DNA of 64,000 nucleotides from Alkalibacter rhizosphaerae (GCF_017352215.1 NZ_CP071444.1:1364001-1428000); one strand, 5' to 3'; shown: positions 1-8,310, numbered from the stretch's first letter. The notes: generated by a model not told the origin, from the sequence alone. Numbers and translations: made by a program.

Positions 1-775
1 ATTCCGGCGTGATCAGAAGACCCAGACGACCCAGCTGACCCAACCCCGCTTCAACAGCCAGTGGAATGTTCAAAGCCGTATCGTTCATGGAGGGGATCGC
101 CTGATACCCCAAAGCACGTATGTACTCCGCCAAGGCCACAACGGCGATCCCCATGCGGGAGTACCCGATGGAAGTGGCCGTACTGGCCGGGACCTCTGGA
201 GATTCATTGATCATGTCATCGTTCATGGCAAAAGCCATGACAATGCTCTTGTTTATTTTTCTTGGAATGAGAAAGGCTTCCTCCGTCTCTTCCGGTGCAG
301 ATCCCTCGGACAGGACGAAGGGTTTGAAGAGATCCTGACTGTAGATCCACTTGGGATCCAGGTCGGTGATCCCTACCAGGTCCGCTCCATACAGCTGGGC
401 TCCATCCTTGACCAGGGTCGTCAACTGGCTGCTGGGTAATGCCAGGGGGGTTTTCTGCATCAGCTCCGGTGTAAACATGGGTTTCCATTGGAGAAGCTGA
501 AAATTGGGAAATCCATATTGTCCAATGATCAGATTGAAAGCATTGGCGCCCAGATCCAGGGCATTGTCCTGCTGCTGATGCCCCTTTTCCCCCTCCATCA
601 TCCGGCGGACCATGTTCTCTTTCATTTTTTCCAAAAAATGAAGATAGCTGATCTCTCCTTTGTCTTTGGTGCTGACCGTAACAAAAGCTTGCCTGGTCAC
701 AGGATATCGTTGGTATAGGGACTCATCCAAAACATAGGCTTTTTCCGCCTCTTTCATTTCATTTCTCGGGATCAT
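1..775 (-). CDS. Reductive dehalogenase-like protein (partial, 3' end beyond window)
   Basis: This reading frame stays open from ATG at 775 to the window edge (258 codons). A GGAGGTG ribosome site lies five bases before the ATG. The visible half resembles the corrinoid-binding part of RdhA proteins: GYSRMG at about residue 195, then LGYQAIPS, NDTALNIPLAVEAGLGQLGR and LLITPE at the edge. QueG, the other B12 reductase family, has a different motif here (GxGxIGK). RdhA enzymes use cobalamin and two [4Fe-4S] clusters to remove halogens. The cluster cysteines would lie beyond the edge and cannot be checked. The N-terminus begins MIPRNEMKEAEKAY, with no twin-arginine motif and no hydrophobic signal, so a cytoplasmic protein is inferred rather than an exported respiratory one. 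A -10-like AGTATA (minus TATACT) lies at 806-811. Family call fairly firm; substrate unknown. Confidence 0.82.
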   Translation of the reverse strand, partial: MIPRNEMKEAEKAYVLDESLYQRYPVTRQAFVTVSTKDKGEISYLHFLEKMKENMVRRMMEGEKGHQQQDNALDLGANAFNLIIGQYGFPNFQLLQWKPMFTPELMQKTPLALPSSQLTTLVKDGAQLYGADLVGITDLDPKWIYSQDLFKPFVLSEGSAPEETEEAFLIPRKINKSIVMAFAMNDDMINESPEVPASTATSIGYSRMGIAVVALAEYIRALGYQAIPSMNDTALNIPLAVEAGLGQLGRLGLLITPE

Positions 776-871
776 GTTTTCACCTCCGGCTCCTTTTCTG
801 CCTTCAGTATACCAAATTTGTTCCTCTCCTACCACGGTATTTCCAATGGAGGTCATTTCCCCAATTGATTG

Positions 872-901
872 CAAAAAAAAGAAGGGGGTTCCCCTCTTCT
901 T
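872..901 (-). terminator. Rho-independent terminator after the first tetR gene
   Basis: On the minus strand an AAGAAG-A-GGGG / CCCC-C-TTCTT stem with one internal mismatch is followed by eight or more T. It sits directly after the regulator's stop and separates it from the reductive-dehalogenase-like gene, which therefore probably has its own promoter. Confidence 0.7.
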
Positions 902-910
902 GTACTCTGC

Positions 911-1591
911 TTATTTTTTGATGCTGCATTTGCTCTTTAGATCTTCCTTCATGGACAGGTCCACCTTTTGGAACAGAATATCGGATTTTTTCTTTACGAT
1001 CTCGATGAACTCGTTGTTGAACCCGAAGATCTTCAAGTACATTTCGATCTGCTTTTCTCCCAGATAATCGGCTTTGCAATCGATAAGTTCTTTGTCGTGT
1101 AAAATAATGAAGGTCCCGATGGTGGATGCGATGCTGAAATGGACCAGCTTCTTTTCGTTTTCGTCGTACTCCAGTCCATACTTTTCACAGACCCGATCCG
1201 TGATCTCGATTCCTCCATGGCCGGAGCTGAAGGTCATGATGTTGTCCATGGACAATTCCACCATCAACCGCTTGTATTTTGGATTTTTTTCCCGCAATCT
1301 TGCCAGATGACGAAATTCCGCCCCCAGTTGCACCAGCAGTTCTGGTTCTTCTCCCATTTTTTTATAGGTATTGATGAGTTGCTGCCGGATGTTGATCACC
1401 ATTTCATTGGCAACGGTAAAAGCCAGATCTCCCTTGCTGCCAAAATGATAGGAGATCAACGCACGATTCACCTGCGCTGCATCCGAAATGTTTTTCACCG
1501 ATGTTTCATAATACCCCTTCTCGTAAAACAGGGTGCGGGCGGCACTAACGATCTTGTCCCTGGTGTCATCGCTCTTCTTATATCTTCTCAT
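911..1591 (-). CDS. TetR/AcrR-family transcriptional regulator (first of two)
   Basis: The N-terminal 50 residues form a TetR helix-turn-helix: TRDKIVSAARTLFYEKGYYETS, then ISDAAQVNRALISYHFGSKG. The remaining 170 or so residues are the divergent ligand-binding half. ATG at 1591 was chosen over the in-frame TTG at 1597 because GGAGG sits six bases before the ATG. Expected length about 226 residues. It lies between the reductive-dehalogenase-like gene (same strand) and a divergently transcribed symporter, the usual layout for a local TetR repressor. The second TetR at 3531 shares the LFYExGYYxT helix region, so the two may be paralogues. The inducer cannot be inferred. Regulation of the flanking genes is inference from position. 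Confidence 0.9.
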   Translation of the reverse strand: MRRYKKSDDTRDKIVSAARTLFYEKGYYETSVKNISDAAQVNRALISYHFGSKGDLAFTVANEMVINIRQQLINTYKKMGEEPELLVQLGAEFRHLARLREKNPKYKRLMVELSMDNIMTFSSGHGGIEITDRVCEKYGLEYDENEKKLVHFSIASTIGTFIILHDKELIDCKADYLGEKQIEMYLKIFGFNNEFIEIVKKKSDILFQKVDLSMKEDLKSKCSIKK

Positions 1592-2012
1592 GTTCAACCT
1601 CCATTCATTTTATGCCAGGACCTCGTGGCTTTTCGGTGGTTGTCCCTTTTCCATATATGGATGGTCGCAACGCCTTTTTGTCTTCGAATGTTTAGCCACC
1701 GTATTGCAATTTTAAACGCTTGTCTTGTCACTTTCTATCTTAATCAATTGATATGGAAATTGTCAACATTTTTATGTGTTTAAATTTATATTTCCTAATT
1801 TCCCTCTTCTTTGTCATTATTTGCTTCTTTTTGTCATATTATTTCATTTCGCGACGATATTGAAAAATGTTAGTGATATATAATTTGCTATGTACAATTT
1901 AAAAAAAAGAGAGTATAATGAATTAAACGCATCTTATAATTATATTTGTGTTTACAACTTAATCCATGTATAAAGGGCTGCAAATAAATTTATATAAAGG
2001 AGTTGTTATCAA
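1592..2012. promoter_or_regulatory. Divergent intergenic region between tetR and symporter gene
   Basis: This 421-base AT-rich stretch holds no gene. On the minus strand a perfect -35 TTGACA (plus 1761-1766) and a -10-like TAAGAT (plus 1737-1742) are 18 bases apart. The palindrome ATCAATTGAT (1743-1752) fills part of the spacer next to the -10, a position suited to TetR autorepression. On the plus strand TGTACA (1891-1896) and TATAAT (1914-1919) are 17 bases apart, giving a predicted leader of roughly 85 bases before the symporter. Promoters are read by eye; the operator role is inferred. Confidence 0.55.
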
Positions 2013-3404
2013 GTGGCAAAGAAACCTTTAAGCAAAGCACTACGCACCTTTTTCGGAATCGGAGACATGGGCTTCTCGTTGATGACCAGTGTGGAATTGT
2101 ACTTTTTCGTCTTTTTTCTCACCAACGTCGCTCAATTCTCCCTTGGGACCGTTGCACTGATCGGTACCATCACCAGTACGGTGGATGCCATCCTTTCACC
2201 GTTCTACGGCGCCATCATTGAGGGAGCCAAGCCCATGAAATGGGGCAAGTATCGTTCCTGGATGCTGGTTTGTCCGCCTATCGTCGTTGTTTTGTACATG
2301 TTCCAGTACACCAAGATCGGTGGAGAAGGACTGGCCGCCATCATCGTAACATTGGGATTCATTCTTAGCCACATTGCCTGGAACATCCCTTGGATCTCCA
2401 ACGTTTCCATGATCGCCGTCCTTGCAAGTACACCGGAAGAGCGTGGTTTGCTGGCTTCCAGAAGAGCCACCTACACTGCCATCGCCGGAATCATCTTCTC
2501 TTACACTGGAGCCAACCTGGCTGCTTTTTACGGTAAAGTGACCGGAAATGAAATGCTGGGTTATACCTTGTTGGCCGGAACCTTTGCATTTGCCATGATG
2601 ATCCTTTACTGGACCGTCTTCAAGATGACCGACGGATACGAAGAAACGGATCCGGAAAAAATCAAAGCAAGCCAAGGCAACAAACCTAAAGTTACCTTTG
2701 GTGCCATGTTGAAAATGGCAGCAACCAACCCGCCGCTGCTGGTACTTCTCTTTGGTGACTTCTTCCGCTACATGGTCAACTTCGTCATGACAGCAGCAGC
2801 TGCCTACTACTTCACCTATGTGGTCAAAAACATGGCTTTGTTCTCCACTTACCTGCTTTTGGGATCCATCGCTCAAGTAGTCGGTGCATATTTGGCCGCT
2901 CCATTGACCAAGAAGTTTTCCAACCGAACTGCCAGCATCATCGGACTGTTTGCATTGGGCATCTCTTTGATCGCTTGCAAATTCGTTGCATACAATACCT
3001 TCATGTTCTTCGTGGTTGTCATGATCGCCCGAGTATTCCTTGGTGCACTTTCTGCTTCCATGGTCGCACTGTACTCTGACGTTTCCGTTTACAGCGAATG
3101 GAAATCGGGGCAAAACGCCACCGCTTGGATCATGGGTTTGATGACACTGTCCTTGAAAGTGGCCATCATCTCTCGTGGAACCATCATTCCGTTCATCCTG
3201 GCAACGGCAGGATTCGTTGCAACCGCTGATCCGGCAACTGCCTCCAAGGAATTGACGGATGCCGTCATCAACGTATTCGTGCTGATCCCTGGAATCTTCG
3301 CCCTCATCTCTGGCGCCATCATGGTATTTGGATACCGGTTGACTTCAGACAAGTTGGAAGTATACGAAAAAGAAATTGCCGAAAGAAAAGCGGCCGAAGC
3401 TTAA
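2013..3404 (+). CDS. GPH-family (MFS_2) cation symporter
   Basis: A 463-residue polytopic membrane protein with about twelve hydrophobic segments. It resembles glycoside-pentoside-hexuronide:cation symporters: a short positively charged N-terminus, an early conserved acidic helix (TSTVDAILSPFYGAI), a KWGKYRSW loop, and a C-half segment SDVSVYSEWKSGQNATAW matching the family's YGEWKTGxRxxG-type loop. Start is GTG at 2013 with AAAGGAG about ten bases upstream; no in-frame ATG is near. The family imports sugars and related organic acids with H+ or Na+. The substrate here is unknown. Being flanked by two TetR genes and near a reductive-dehalogenase-like gene, it may import an aromatic or halogenated acid, but that is inference only. 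Confidence 0.85.
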   Translation: MAKKPLSKALRTFFGIGDMGFSLMTSVELYFFVFFLTNVAQFSLGTVALIGTITSTVDAILSPFYGAIIEGAKPMKWGKYRSWMLVCPPIVVVLYMFQYTKIGGEGLAAIIVTLGFILSHIAWNIPWISNVSMIAVLASTPEERGLLASRRATYTAIAGIIFSYTGANLAAFYGKVTGNEMLGYTLLAGTFAFAMMILYWTVFKMTDGYEETDPEKIKASQGNKPKVTFGAMLKMAATNPPLLVLLFGDFFRYMVNFVMTAAAAYYFTYVVKNMALFSTYLLLGSIAQVVGAYLAAPLTKKFSNRTASIIGLFALGISLIACKFVAYNTFMFFVVVMIARVFLGALSASMVALYSDVSVYSEWKSGQNATAWIMGLMTLSLKVAIISRGTIIPFILATAGFVATADPATASKELTDAVINVFVLIPGIFALISGAIMVFGYRLTSDKLEVYEKEIAERKAAEA

Positions 3405-3417
3405 AATCTTGTTTTCT

Positions 3418-3447
3418 AAAGGTTCCCGATTCGGGAACCTTTCTTTT
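3418..3447 (+). terminator. Rho-independent terminator after symporter gene
   Basis: A stem of twelve bases, AAAGGTTCCCGA with TCGGGAACCTTT, has a minimal loop and is followed by a T-rich tail. It lies 13 bases after the symporter stop. Confidence 0.85.
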
Positions 3448-3467
3448 ATATGGTATAATATTATAAA

Positions 3468-3503
3468 ATTCATTTATCAAACCAATATCTTATGATAAAA
3501 TAG
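3468..3503. promoter_or_regulatory. Inverted repeat upstream of second tetR gene (candidate operator)
   Basis: TTTATCA and TGATAAA form 7-base arms about 13 bases apart just before the second TetR gene, in AT-rich sequence with TATAAT-like elements. A TetR autoregulatory site is possible but untested. Confidence 0.35.
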
Positions 3504-3530
3504 CAGACATAGCCAAGCATGGAAGGTGTG

Positions 3531-4217
3531 ATGGAGTTGAAGAAAATTACTGCGGCAGACAAAATATACAAGGCTGCCAAGCATTTGTTTTACGAACACG
3601 GCTACTACGGTACCACGACACGGGACATAACCGCCAAATCCAAAACCAATTTGGGGTTGATCAAATACTACTTCAACAGCAAGAAAGTGTTGGCCTATAA
3701 AATGCTCAAGGAGATCGTGGATGAAGTATCCGGTTCCGTGGACAAACACTTGAACCATTTTGAAGATCCCTTGCTCTATGCCATGACCTACACCAATGCA
3801 TTCTTGAATTTGATATTCAATGATCCCCGGGTGGAAAGTTTTATCGTGGAAGCCTTTTCCGACGAGATCATGGAGGATCTGGATGAAGCCTTTTACCGAT
3901 CAAATCTATATACCTTGAACCTGCTGATCCTGGAAAAGAACCAATTCGCTCCGGAGTTCGGCGTCCATCAAACCATCCAACTGAATTTCTACACCTATCA
4001 CAACACCATCAAATCCCTTGGTCGCATGCGGTTGAAAGGCAAGCTGATCCTGAGCGACGACCAATTTCGCCATTTTGTACTGAAAACTACCTATTTCGGC
4101 CTTGGCGTCGATGTCGATCAGGAAGTAGAACGAATGGAGAAATCCTACAAGATCAGCAAGGAGATCGAACAGGAAAACGTTCGCATCCAGAATCCAAAAC
4201 AAATTTTTATGTCATAA
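3531..4217 (+). CDS. TetR/AcrR-family transcriptional regulator (second of two)
   Basis: The N-terminus holds a TetR helix-turn-helix (AADKIYKAAKHLFYEHGYYGTT, then KSKTNLGLIKYYFNSKK). The C-terminal 170 residues are a divergent effector domain. The frame is open from ATG 3519, but that codon has no ribosome site. GGAAGG lies four bases before ATG 3531, so 3531 is preferred, giving about 228 residues. The recognition-helix region KYYFNSKK differs from the YHFGSKG of the first regulator, so the two need not share operators. It follows the symporter after a terminator and is probably transcribed alone. Effector unknown. Confidence 0.88.
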   Translation: MELKKITAADKIYKAAKHLFYEHGYYGTTTRDITAKSKTNLGLIKYYFNSKKVLAYKMLKEIVDEVSGSVDKHLNHFEDPLLYAMTYTNAFLNLIFNDPRVESFIVEAFSDEIMEDLDEAFYRSNLYTLNLLILEKNQFAPEFGVHQTIQLNFYTYHNTIKSLGRMRLKGKLILSDDQFRHFVLKTTYFGLGVDVDQEVERMEKSYKISKEIEQENVRIQNPKQIFMS

Positions 4218-4256
4218 AAAGGGCCGCTCGGCAAGAGCAGCACTTTTTTTTATTTT
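4216..4256 (+). terminator. Terminator after second tetR gene
   Basis: An imperfect stem, GGGCCGCTC with GAGCAGCAC around GGCAA, is followed by eight T and further T-rich sequence. Two mismatches weaken the stem. Confidence 0.6.
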
Positions 4257-4288
4257 TTCCCTTGTTTACCATGGGGACAATGACTTGC

Positions 4289-5169
4289 TCAAATTTTTGA
4301 TGTCGTCGCTCCGAATTGGTGACCTTCTCGTCTTTTCCCCAAAACCACCCGGTCCAACCCTGCCAGGTCCTGCAACACTTCTATGGATCCAAAACCGACT
4401 TCTTCCATGATCCTTCTGACCGCCTGGGCCTGGGAACTCCCGATCTCAAAGAGGAGGACCCCCCTTTCTTCAAATGCCCTGGCGCTTGCCTTGCGATTTC
4501 TCGATAAAAGTCCAAACCGTCTTCCCCGCCGTATAGAGCTTTGACCGGTTCGAATTCAACCACGTTGGCATCCAATCCCTTCATCTCTTCCCTATCGATA
4601 TAGGGAGGATTGGAGACGATGGCGTCAAAAATCCCTTCCACATTTTGAAAACAGTCGCTCCAAACAAATTGGATCCGATCGGCGACTCCCATCTTGTCTG
4701 CATTTTTCTTCGCAGTTTTCAAAGCATGGGGATCTATATCCACTGCCGTCACCTTCACTTGGGGAAGGTATCTTGTCAGACTGATGGCAATGGCGCCGCT
4801 TCCCGTGCCTATATCCAGTACATGGACAAAACCGGTTTTTTCTTTCAACATATCCATGGCTGCTTCTACCAGGATCTCCGTATCCGGCCTTGGAATAAGT
4901 ACATGGGGGTCCACTTCCAGTTCCAACCCCATAAACTCTTTCTTTCCTGTGATGTAGGCGACCGGTTCCAATCTGCTTCTTCGCTGGATGTCCTGAAGAA
5001 AGGATCTTTCCACTTCCGGAAGGACTCTTTCATCCCCATGACTCAAAAAATAGACCCGGTCCTTGGAGAGCCGATTTGCAAGCAACACTTCGCTGTCCAA
5101 CCGGGGAGTGGGGATCTCTTTCTCTTTCAACAACCTGGTTCCTGTTACAAGAAGCTCCTGTATGTTCAT
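4289..5169 (-). CDS. prmC: Peptide chain release factor methyltransferase PrmC (apparent frameshift)
   Basis: PrmC methylates the glutamine of the GGQ motif in release factors. The N-terminal helical domain is followed by a SAM domain with VLDIGTGSGAIAISL and the catalytic NPPY (SNPPYIDREEM). ATG 5169 is preceded by GGAGG at good spacing; 20 codons of open frame upstream lack one. The uninterrupted frame ends early at 4381 with unrelated sequence after KKGG. In the next frame, right after the six-G run (plus 4459-4464), the expected C-terminus continues (VLLFEIGSSQAQAVRRIMEE, then LAGLDRVVLGKR) to a stop at 4289. One missing G explains it. prfA, often next to prmC, is absent between it and rpmE. 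Confidence 0.88.
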
Positions 5170-5210
5170 TCTTCCTCCTGAATGCATGATGCTTGCGCTG
5201 GAAATGGATA

Positions 5211-5241
5211 AGAAAAAAATCAGCTGCAAGCAGCTGATTAT
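5211..5241 (-). terminator. Rho-independent terminator at the rpmE stop codon
   Basis: On the minus strand AATCAGCTG-CTTG-CAGCTGATT is followed by a run of T. The stem includes the rpmE stop codon. It separates rpmE from prmC. Confidence 0.85.
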
Positions 5242-5453
5242 TCCTGTTCTTCGTCTTTAATGCCGTATTTTCTCTTGAATCGGTCTACTCTACCACCAGT
5301 GTCGATTAGTTTTTGCTTTCCTGTGAAGAATGGATGACACGCGGAGCAGATTTCCACTTTCAACTCTTCTTTGACAGAACCAGTTTCAAAAGTGTTACCG
5401 CACGCACATTTCACGATCGATTTATTGTAATTAGGATGAATTCCTTCTTTCAT
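5238..5453 (-). CDS. rpmE: 50S ribosomal protein L31
   Basis: A 71-residue L31 of the zinc-binding type: [19 protein letters not shown] opens the protein and [12 protein letters not shown] carries the second cysteine pair, giving four candidate zinc ligands. ATG 5453 fits the family start (MKxGIHP) and has GAGGTG six bases upstream. A GTG three codons earlier is in frame but lies inside that ribosome site. C-terminus is basic, then acidic ([12 protein letters not shown]). It has its own promoter and terminator, so it is a single-gene unit. Confidence 0.96.
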   Translation of the reverse strand: MKEGIHPNYNKSIVKCACGNTFETGSVKEELKVEICSACHPFFTGKQKLIDTGGRVDRFKRKYGIKDEEQE

Positions 5454-5497
5454 CTCATTCACCTCTTTTCTAACATCTATTGATTTGCATCTAATAC

Positions 5498-5526
5498 ATT
5501 ATACCAAGGTTCTTTCGAAATATCAA
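5498..5526 (-). promoter_or_regulatory. SigA-type promoter of rpmE
   Basis: Minus-strand -35 TTGATA (plus 5521-5526) and -10 TATAAT (plus 5498-5503) are separated by 17 bases. Confidence 0.75.
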
Positions 5527-5571
5527 ATATTTTTCATATTCTTTTTTGGAACAGAATACTGCCTATGGATC

Positions 5572-7509
5572 CTATCGAACCTGGGTGCCTGATGGCAGAT
5601 CTCCATCGATGGTCACCAGGTTCAAAGTGGAATCATCCGCAGCCGCCAGGATCATGCCCTGAGATTCTACGCCCCGCAATTTGGTTTTCTTCAGGTTGGT
5701 GACCACTACTACCTTTTTCCCCACCATTTGGTCCGGTGCATAGAAGTTGGCAATTCCCGAAACGATCTGCCGACTCTCTTCTCCGATCTGGACCTTCAAT
5801 ACCAAAAGTCGGTCTGCATCCGGATGTTTGGTACATTCCACGACGGTGGCGACCTTCAGCTCCACCTTGGCAAAATCATCAATGGTGATCTCGCTGTTTT
5901 GGGTGGTTTCCGGAGCCTTTTCCTGTTTCTTGCCTTTTCCCTTTTTCTCTGCCTTGCCTTTTCCCGCTTCTTCTTTTTCCAGTTCCACTCGGGGAAACAG
6001 ATTCTCCGTTTTTTTCATGGCTGCGGTAAAATCATAAGCACCAGGGGTCTTCAGACTTTCCCACGTCAGGTATTCTTCAGGGATCTGAAGTTGTTCTTTC
6101 ATCTTTTCCGCTGTGGCGGGAATGAAGGGGGATACCAAAACCGTGACAACACGGAGGGTATCTGCCAGCTGGAACATGACCTCTGCAAGGCGGTCTGCCT
6201 GCTCCGGATCTTTACCCAGGATCCAGGGTGTGGTCTCGTCAATGTACTTGTTGGCACGGGATATGAGCTTCCAGATGACGCTTAGAGCATTGCTCAATTC
6301 CAGCTTTTCCATGTGCTCTTCCAGCAATTCTGGCGTTTCCGCGATCCGTTTTTTCAGATCCTCATCGATGGCTTCCCCTTTTCTAGTGGCCGGGATGACA
6401 CCGTTGAAGTACTTTTCCACCATGGCGACGGTCCTGCTGAGCAAGTTTCCCAGGTCGTTGGCCAGGTCGGAATTGATCCTGGAAACCAGAGCTTCCTCAT
6501 TATAGATGCCGTCGGCGCCAAAGGTCATTTCCCGCAAGGCAAAATACCGAAGGGCGTCCACGCCGTATTTATTGGACAATACCACCGGATCGATGACATT
6601 GCCTTTGGATTTGGACATCTTTCCGCCTTTGAGCAGGATCCATCCATGTCCGAACACCTGCTTTGGCAGAGGAAGATCCAGCGCCATCAGCATGATGGGC
6701 CAGTAGATGGTGTGAAATCGCAAAATATCCTTTCCGATCAGATGGACATCCGCCGGCCAGTATTTATCCATCAGCTGGGGTCGGTCGTTCATGTATCCCA
6801 GTGCGGTGATGTAGTTGGACAATGCATCGATCCAGACGTAGACCACGTGGCCGGGATCAAAATCCACCGGCACCCCCCAGTCGAAGGTGGTCCTGGATAC
6901 ACACAGATCCTGCAAGCCCGGCTTGAGGAAGTTGTTGATCATTTCATTCTTTCTGGATTCCGGCTGGATGAACTGAGGGTTGTCTTCTATGTGCTGGATC
7001 AACCGTTCCGCGTACTTGGACATTTTGAAGAAGTAGGCTTCTTCCTTCTCCTGACGGACTTCCCGTCCGCAGTCGGGACATTTTCCGTCCTCCAGCTGGG
7101 TCTCTGTCCAGAATGCCTCACAAGGGGTGCAATACCATCCTTCATAAAAAGATTTATAGATATCTCCTTGCTCGTATAATTGCTTGAAGATCCGCTGCAC
7201 CGATTTTTCATGCTCCGGATCCGTTGTCCGGATAAAGTCGTCGTAATCGATGTTCATCAATTCCCACAGGTCCTTGATGTCTTTGACGATGGGATCCACA
7301 TATTCCTTGGGTGTCACGCCTTGTGCCTTGGCTTTCTCTTCGATCTTCTGTCCGTGCTCGTCGGTTCCCGTCAGGAAAAACACATCGTACCCGGTCATTT
7401 TCTTGAATCGGGACAAGGCGTCCGCCGCCACCGTTGTGTAGGTGTGGCCAACGTGCAATTTGTCGCTGGGATAATAAATTGGTGTCGTGATATAATATGT
7501 AGGTTTCAT
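5572..7509 (-). CDS. metG: Methionyl-tRNA synthetase
   Basis: Charges tRNA-Met. At 645 residues it has the class I catalytic core with the HIGH-like HVGH near residue 21 (YPSDKLHVGH), a zinc-knuckle insertion with CTPC and CPDCG, and the KMSKS loop (GGKMSKSKGNVIDP) near residue 300. An anticodon-binding helical domain follows, then a Lys/Glu-rich linker (about 510-535) and a C-terminal EMAP/Trbp111-like tRNA-binding domain (ITIDDFAKVELKVATV onward). ATG 7509 has AAAGGAGG upstream. A Met T-box leader precedes it, so expression should rise when tRNA-Met is uncharged. In Bacillus subtilis metS neighbours abrB and rsmI, as here. Confidence 0.97.
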   Translation of the reverse strand: MKPTYYITTPIYYPSDKLHVGHTYTTVAADALSRFKKMTGYDVFFLTGTDEHGQKIEEKAKAQGVTPKEYVDPIVKDIKDLWELMNIDYDDFIRTTDPEHEKSVQRIFKQLYEQGDIYKSFYEGWYCTPCEAFWTETQLEDGKCPDCGREVRQEKEEAYFFKMSKYAERLIQHIEDNPQFIQPESRKNEMINNFLKPGLQDLCVSRTTFDWGVPVDFDPGHVVYVWIDALSNYITALGYMNDRPQLMDKYWPADVHLIGKDILRFHTIYWPIMLMALDLPLPKQVFGHGWILLKGGKMSKSKGNVIDPVVLSNKYGVDALRYFALREMTFGADGIYNEEALVSRINSDLANDLGNLLSRTVAMVEKYFNGVIPATRKGEAIDEDLKKRIAETPELLEEHMEKLELSNALSVIWKLISRANKYIDETTPWILGKDPEQADRLAEVMFQLADTLRVVTVLVSPFIPATAEKMKEQLQIPEEYLTWESLKTPGAYDFTAAMKKTENLFPRVELEKEEAGKGKAEKKGKGKKQEKAPETTQNSEITIDDFAKVELKVATVVECTKHPDADRLLVLKVQIGEESRQIVSGIANFYAPDQMVGKKVVVVTNLKKTKLRGVESQGMILAAADDSTLNLVTIDGDLPSGTQVR

Positions 7510-7518
7510 GGCGCCTCC

Positions 7519-7792
7519 TTTGATCTATATAATAAAAAAACTCTCCTCCCTGTAAAGGACGAAAGTCTACTATCGTGTTACCACCTTTTTTCATGCACCT
7601 GAAACGGTGCACCTCATGTGTATTTTCATACAACTATTGTAACGCTTCGCGTACCGAACTACTTGATTTCATCCGATCGACTCCAAGACCATCTTCCGCT
7701 GCTTGTCCCCACCGGCTCTCAGCAACCCGGCTCTCTGTATGTTTCAACACAGCATACTCTTCTTTTCATTGTCTTTGTCTATGCACTTGTCA
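7519..7792 (-). ncRNA. T-box riboswitch, methionine-specific, upstream of metG
   Basis: Reading the minus strand from about 7792: a stem I with the AGAGAG...GCTGAGAGCCGG distal region, then GGAAGATGGTC, where ATG is the apparent specifier codon (Met). The T-box sequence AAGGTGGTAACACG lies at plus 7573-7588. A terminator stem follows (ACTTTCGTCCT with AGGGAGGAGAGT, then seven T), ending just before the metG ribosome site. The specifier assignment comes from position in the GAAxATG context and agrees with the downstream gene. Secondary structure was folded by eye only. Confidence 0.85.
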
Positions 7793-7798
7793 CTTAAC

Positions 7799-7826
7799 AT
7801 TATATCCAATTCCCTTGATTTTTCAA
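7799..7826 (-). promoter_or_regulatory. Promoter of the metG T-box transcript
   Basis: Minus-strand -35 TTGAAA (plus 7821-7826) and -10 TATAAT (plus 7799-7804) are 16 bases apart. They place the RNA start near 7792, just before stem I of the T-box. Confidence 0.7.
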
Positions 7827-7991
7827 TACTTTTCTTCGATCCGGGTCTTTTGAGGCCTTAAATGTATCTTAACATCATTTACATTTTATAGGTATATATA
7901 TATAATATGGATAATGGCTGTGACAAATGCACCCAGAATGTGCATCTGCTCAATTTCTTGTGGGTGTATGGTATTTATTTCCTACAACACA

Positions 7992-8020
7992 TTGTGTGCG
8001 ATTAAATTTTCTGTTATAAT
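7992..8020 (+). promoter_or_regulatory. Promoter of the abrB-like gene
   Basis: -10 TATAAT (8015-8020) with -35-like TTGTGT (7992-7997), 17 bases apart. From 7827 to 7991 the sequence is AT-rich and nothing else is recognised. Confidence 0.6.
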
Positions 8021-8063
8021 GTCATAAGTCATCAATATATTTTTTGGAAAGGGAGAGATATTT

Positions 8064-8303
8064 ATGAAATCGACAGGCATTGTAAGAAAGGTTGACGAAT
8101 TGGGCAGAATCGTCATCCCCATCGAGCTTCGGAGGACCCTGGACATCAACATCAAGGACTCTTTGGAGATTTTTGTAGACGGAAGCTACGTCGTATTGAA
8201 AAAATACGAACCGGCTTGCATCTTCTGCGGAAACGCAAAAGACGTCATCAACTACAAAGGGAAGAACATTTGTCCGGAATGTTTGACGGATCTTAAAAAG
8301 TAA
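8064..8303 (+). CDS. abrB: AbrB-family transition-state regulator
   Basis: A 79-residue DNA-binding protein. Residues 1-50 are the SpoVT-AbrB swapped-hairpin domain: KSTGIVRKVDELGRIVIPIELRRTL, then SLEIFVDGSYVVLKKY. The C-terminus adds two CxxC pairs (CIFCG and CPEC), probably zinc-binding, which Bacillus AbrB lacks but many clostridial AbrB-like proteins have. AbrB-type tetramers bind AT-rich promoter regions and repress post-exponential genes. ATG 8064 follows AAAGGGAGAG. It is convergent with rsmI, as abrB and rsmI are neighbours in Bacillus subtilis. The gene symbol is by family; orthology to abrB rather than a paralogue is not proven. Confidence 0.88.
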   Translation: MKSTGIVRKVDELGRIVIPIELRRTLDINIKDSLEIFVDGSYVVLKKYEPACIFCGNAKDVINYKGKNICPECLTDLKK

Positions 8304-8310
8304 AAACAAG

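Noticed and set aside
1-775. Left-edge gene as epoxyqueuosine reductase QueG
   Set aside because: The motif AGLGQLGRLGLLITPE and the preceding NDTALNIPLA are RdhA-like; QueG has GxGxIGK and different flanks.
2013-3404. Symporter as a TetR-controlled multidrug exporter
   Set aside because: The helix and loop motifs fit GPH importers, not DHA1 or DHA2 drug exporters, which carry other signatures.
4289-4459. prmC as a true pseudogene
   Set aside because: The C-terminal sequence is fully conserved in the shifted frame and three other genes have the same kind of lesion, so a sequence error is more likely. It cannot be excluded without reads.
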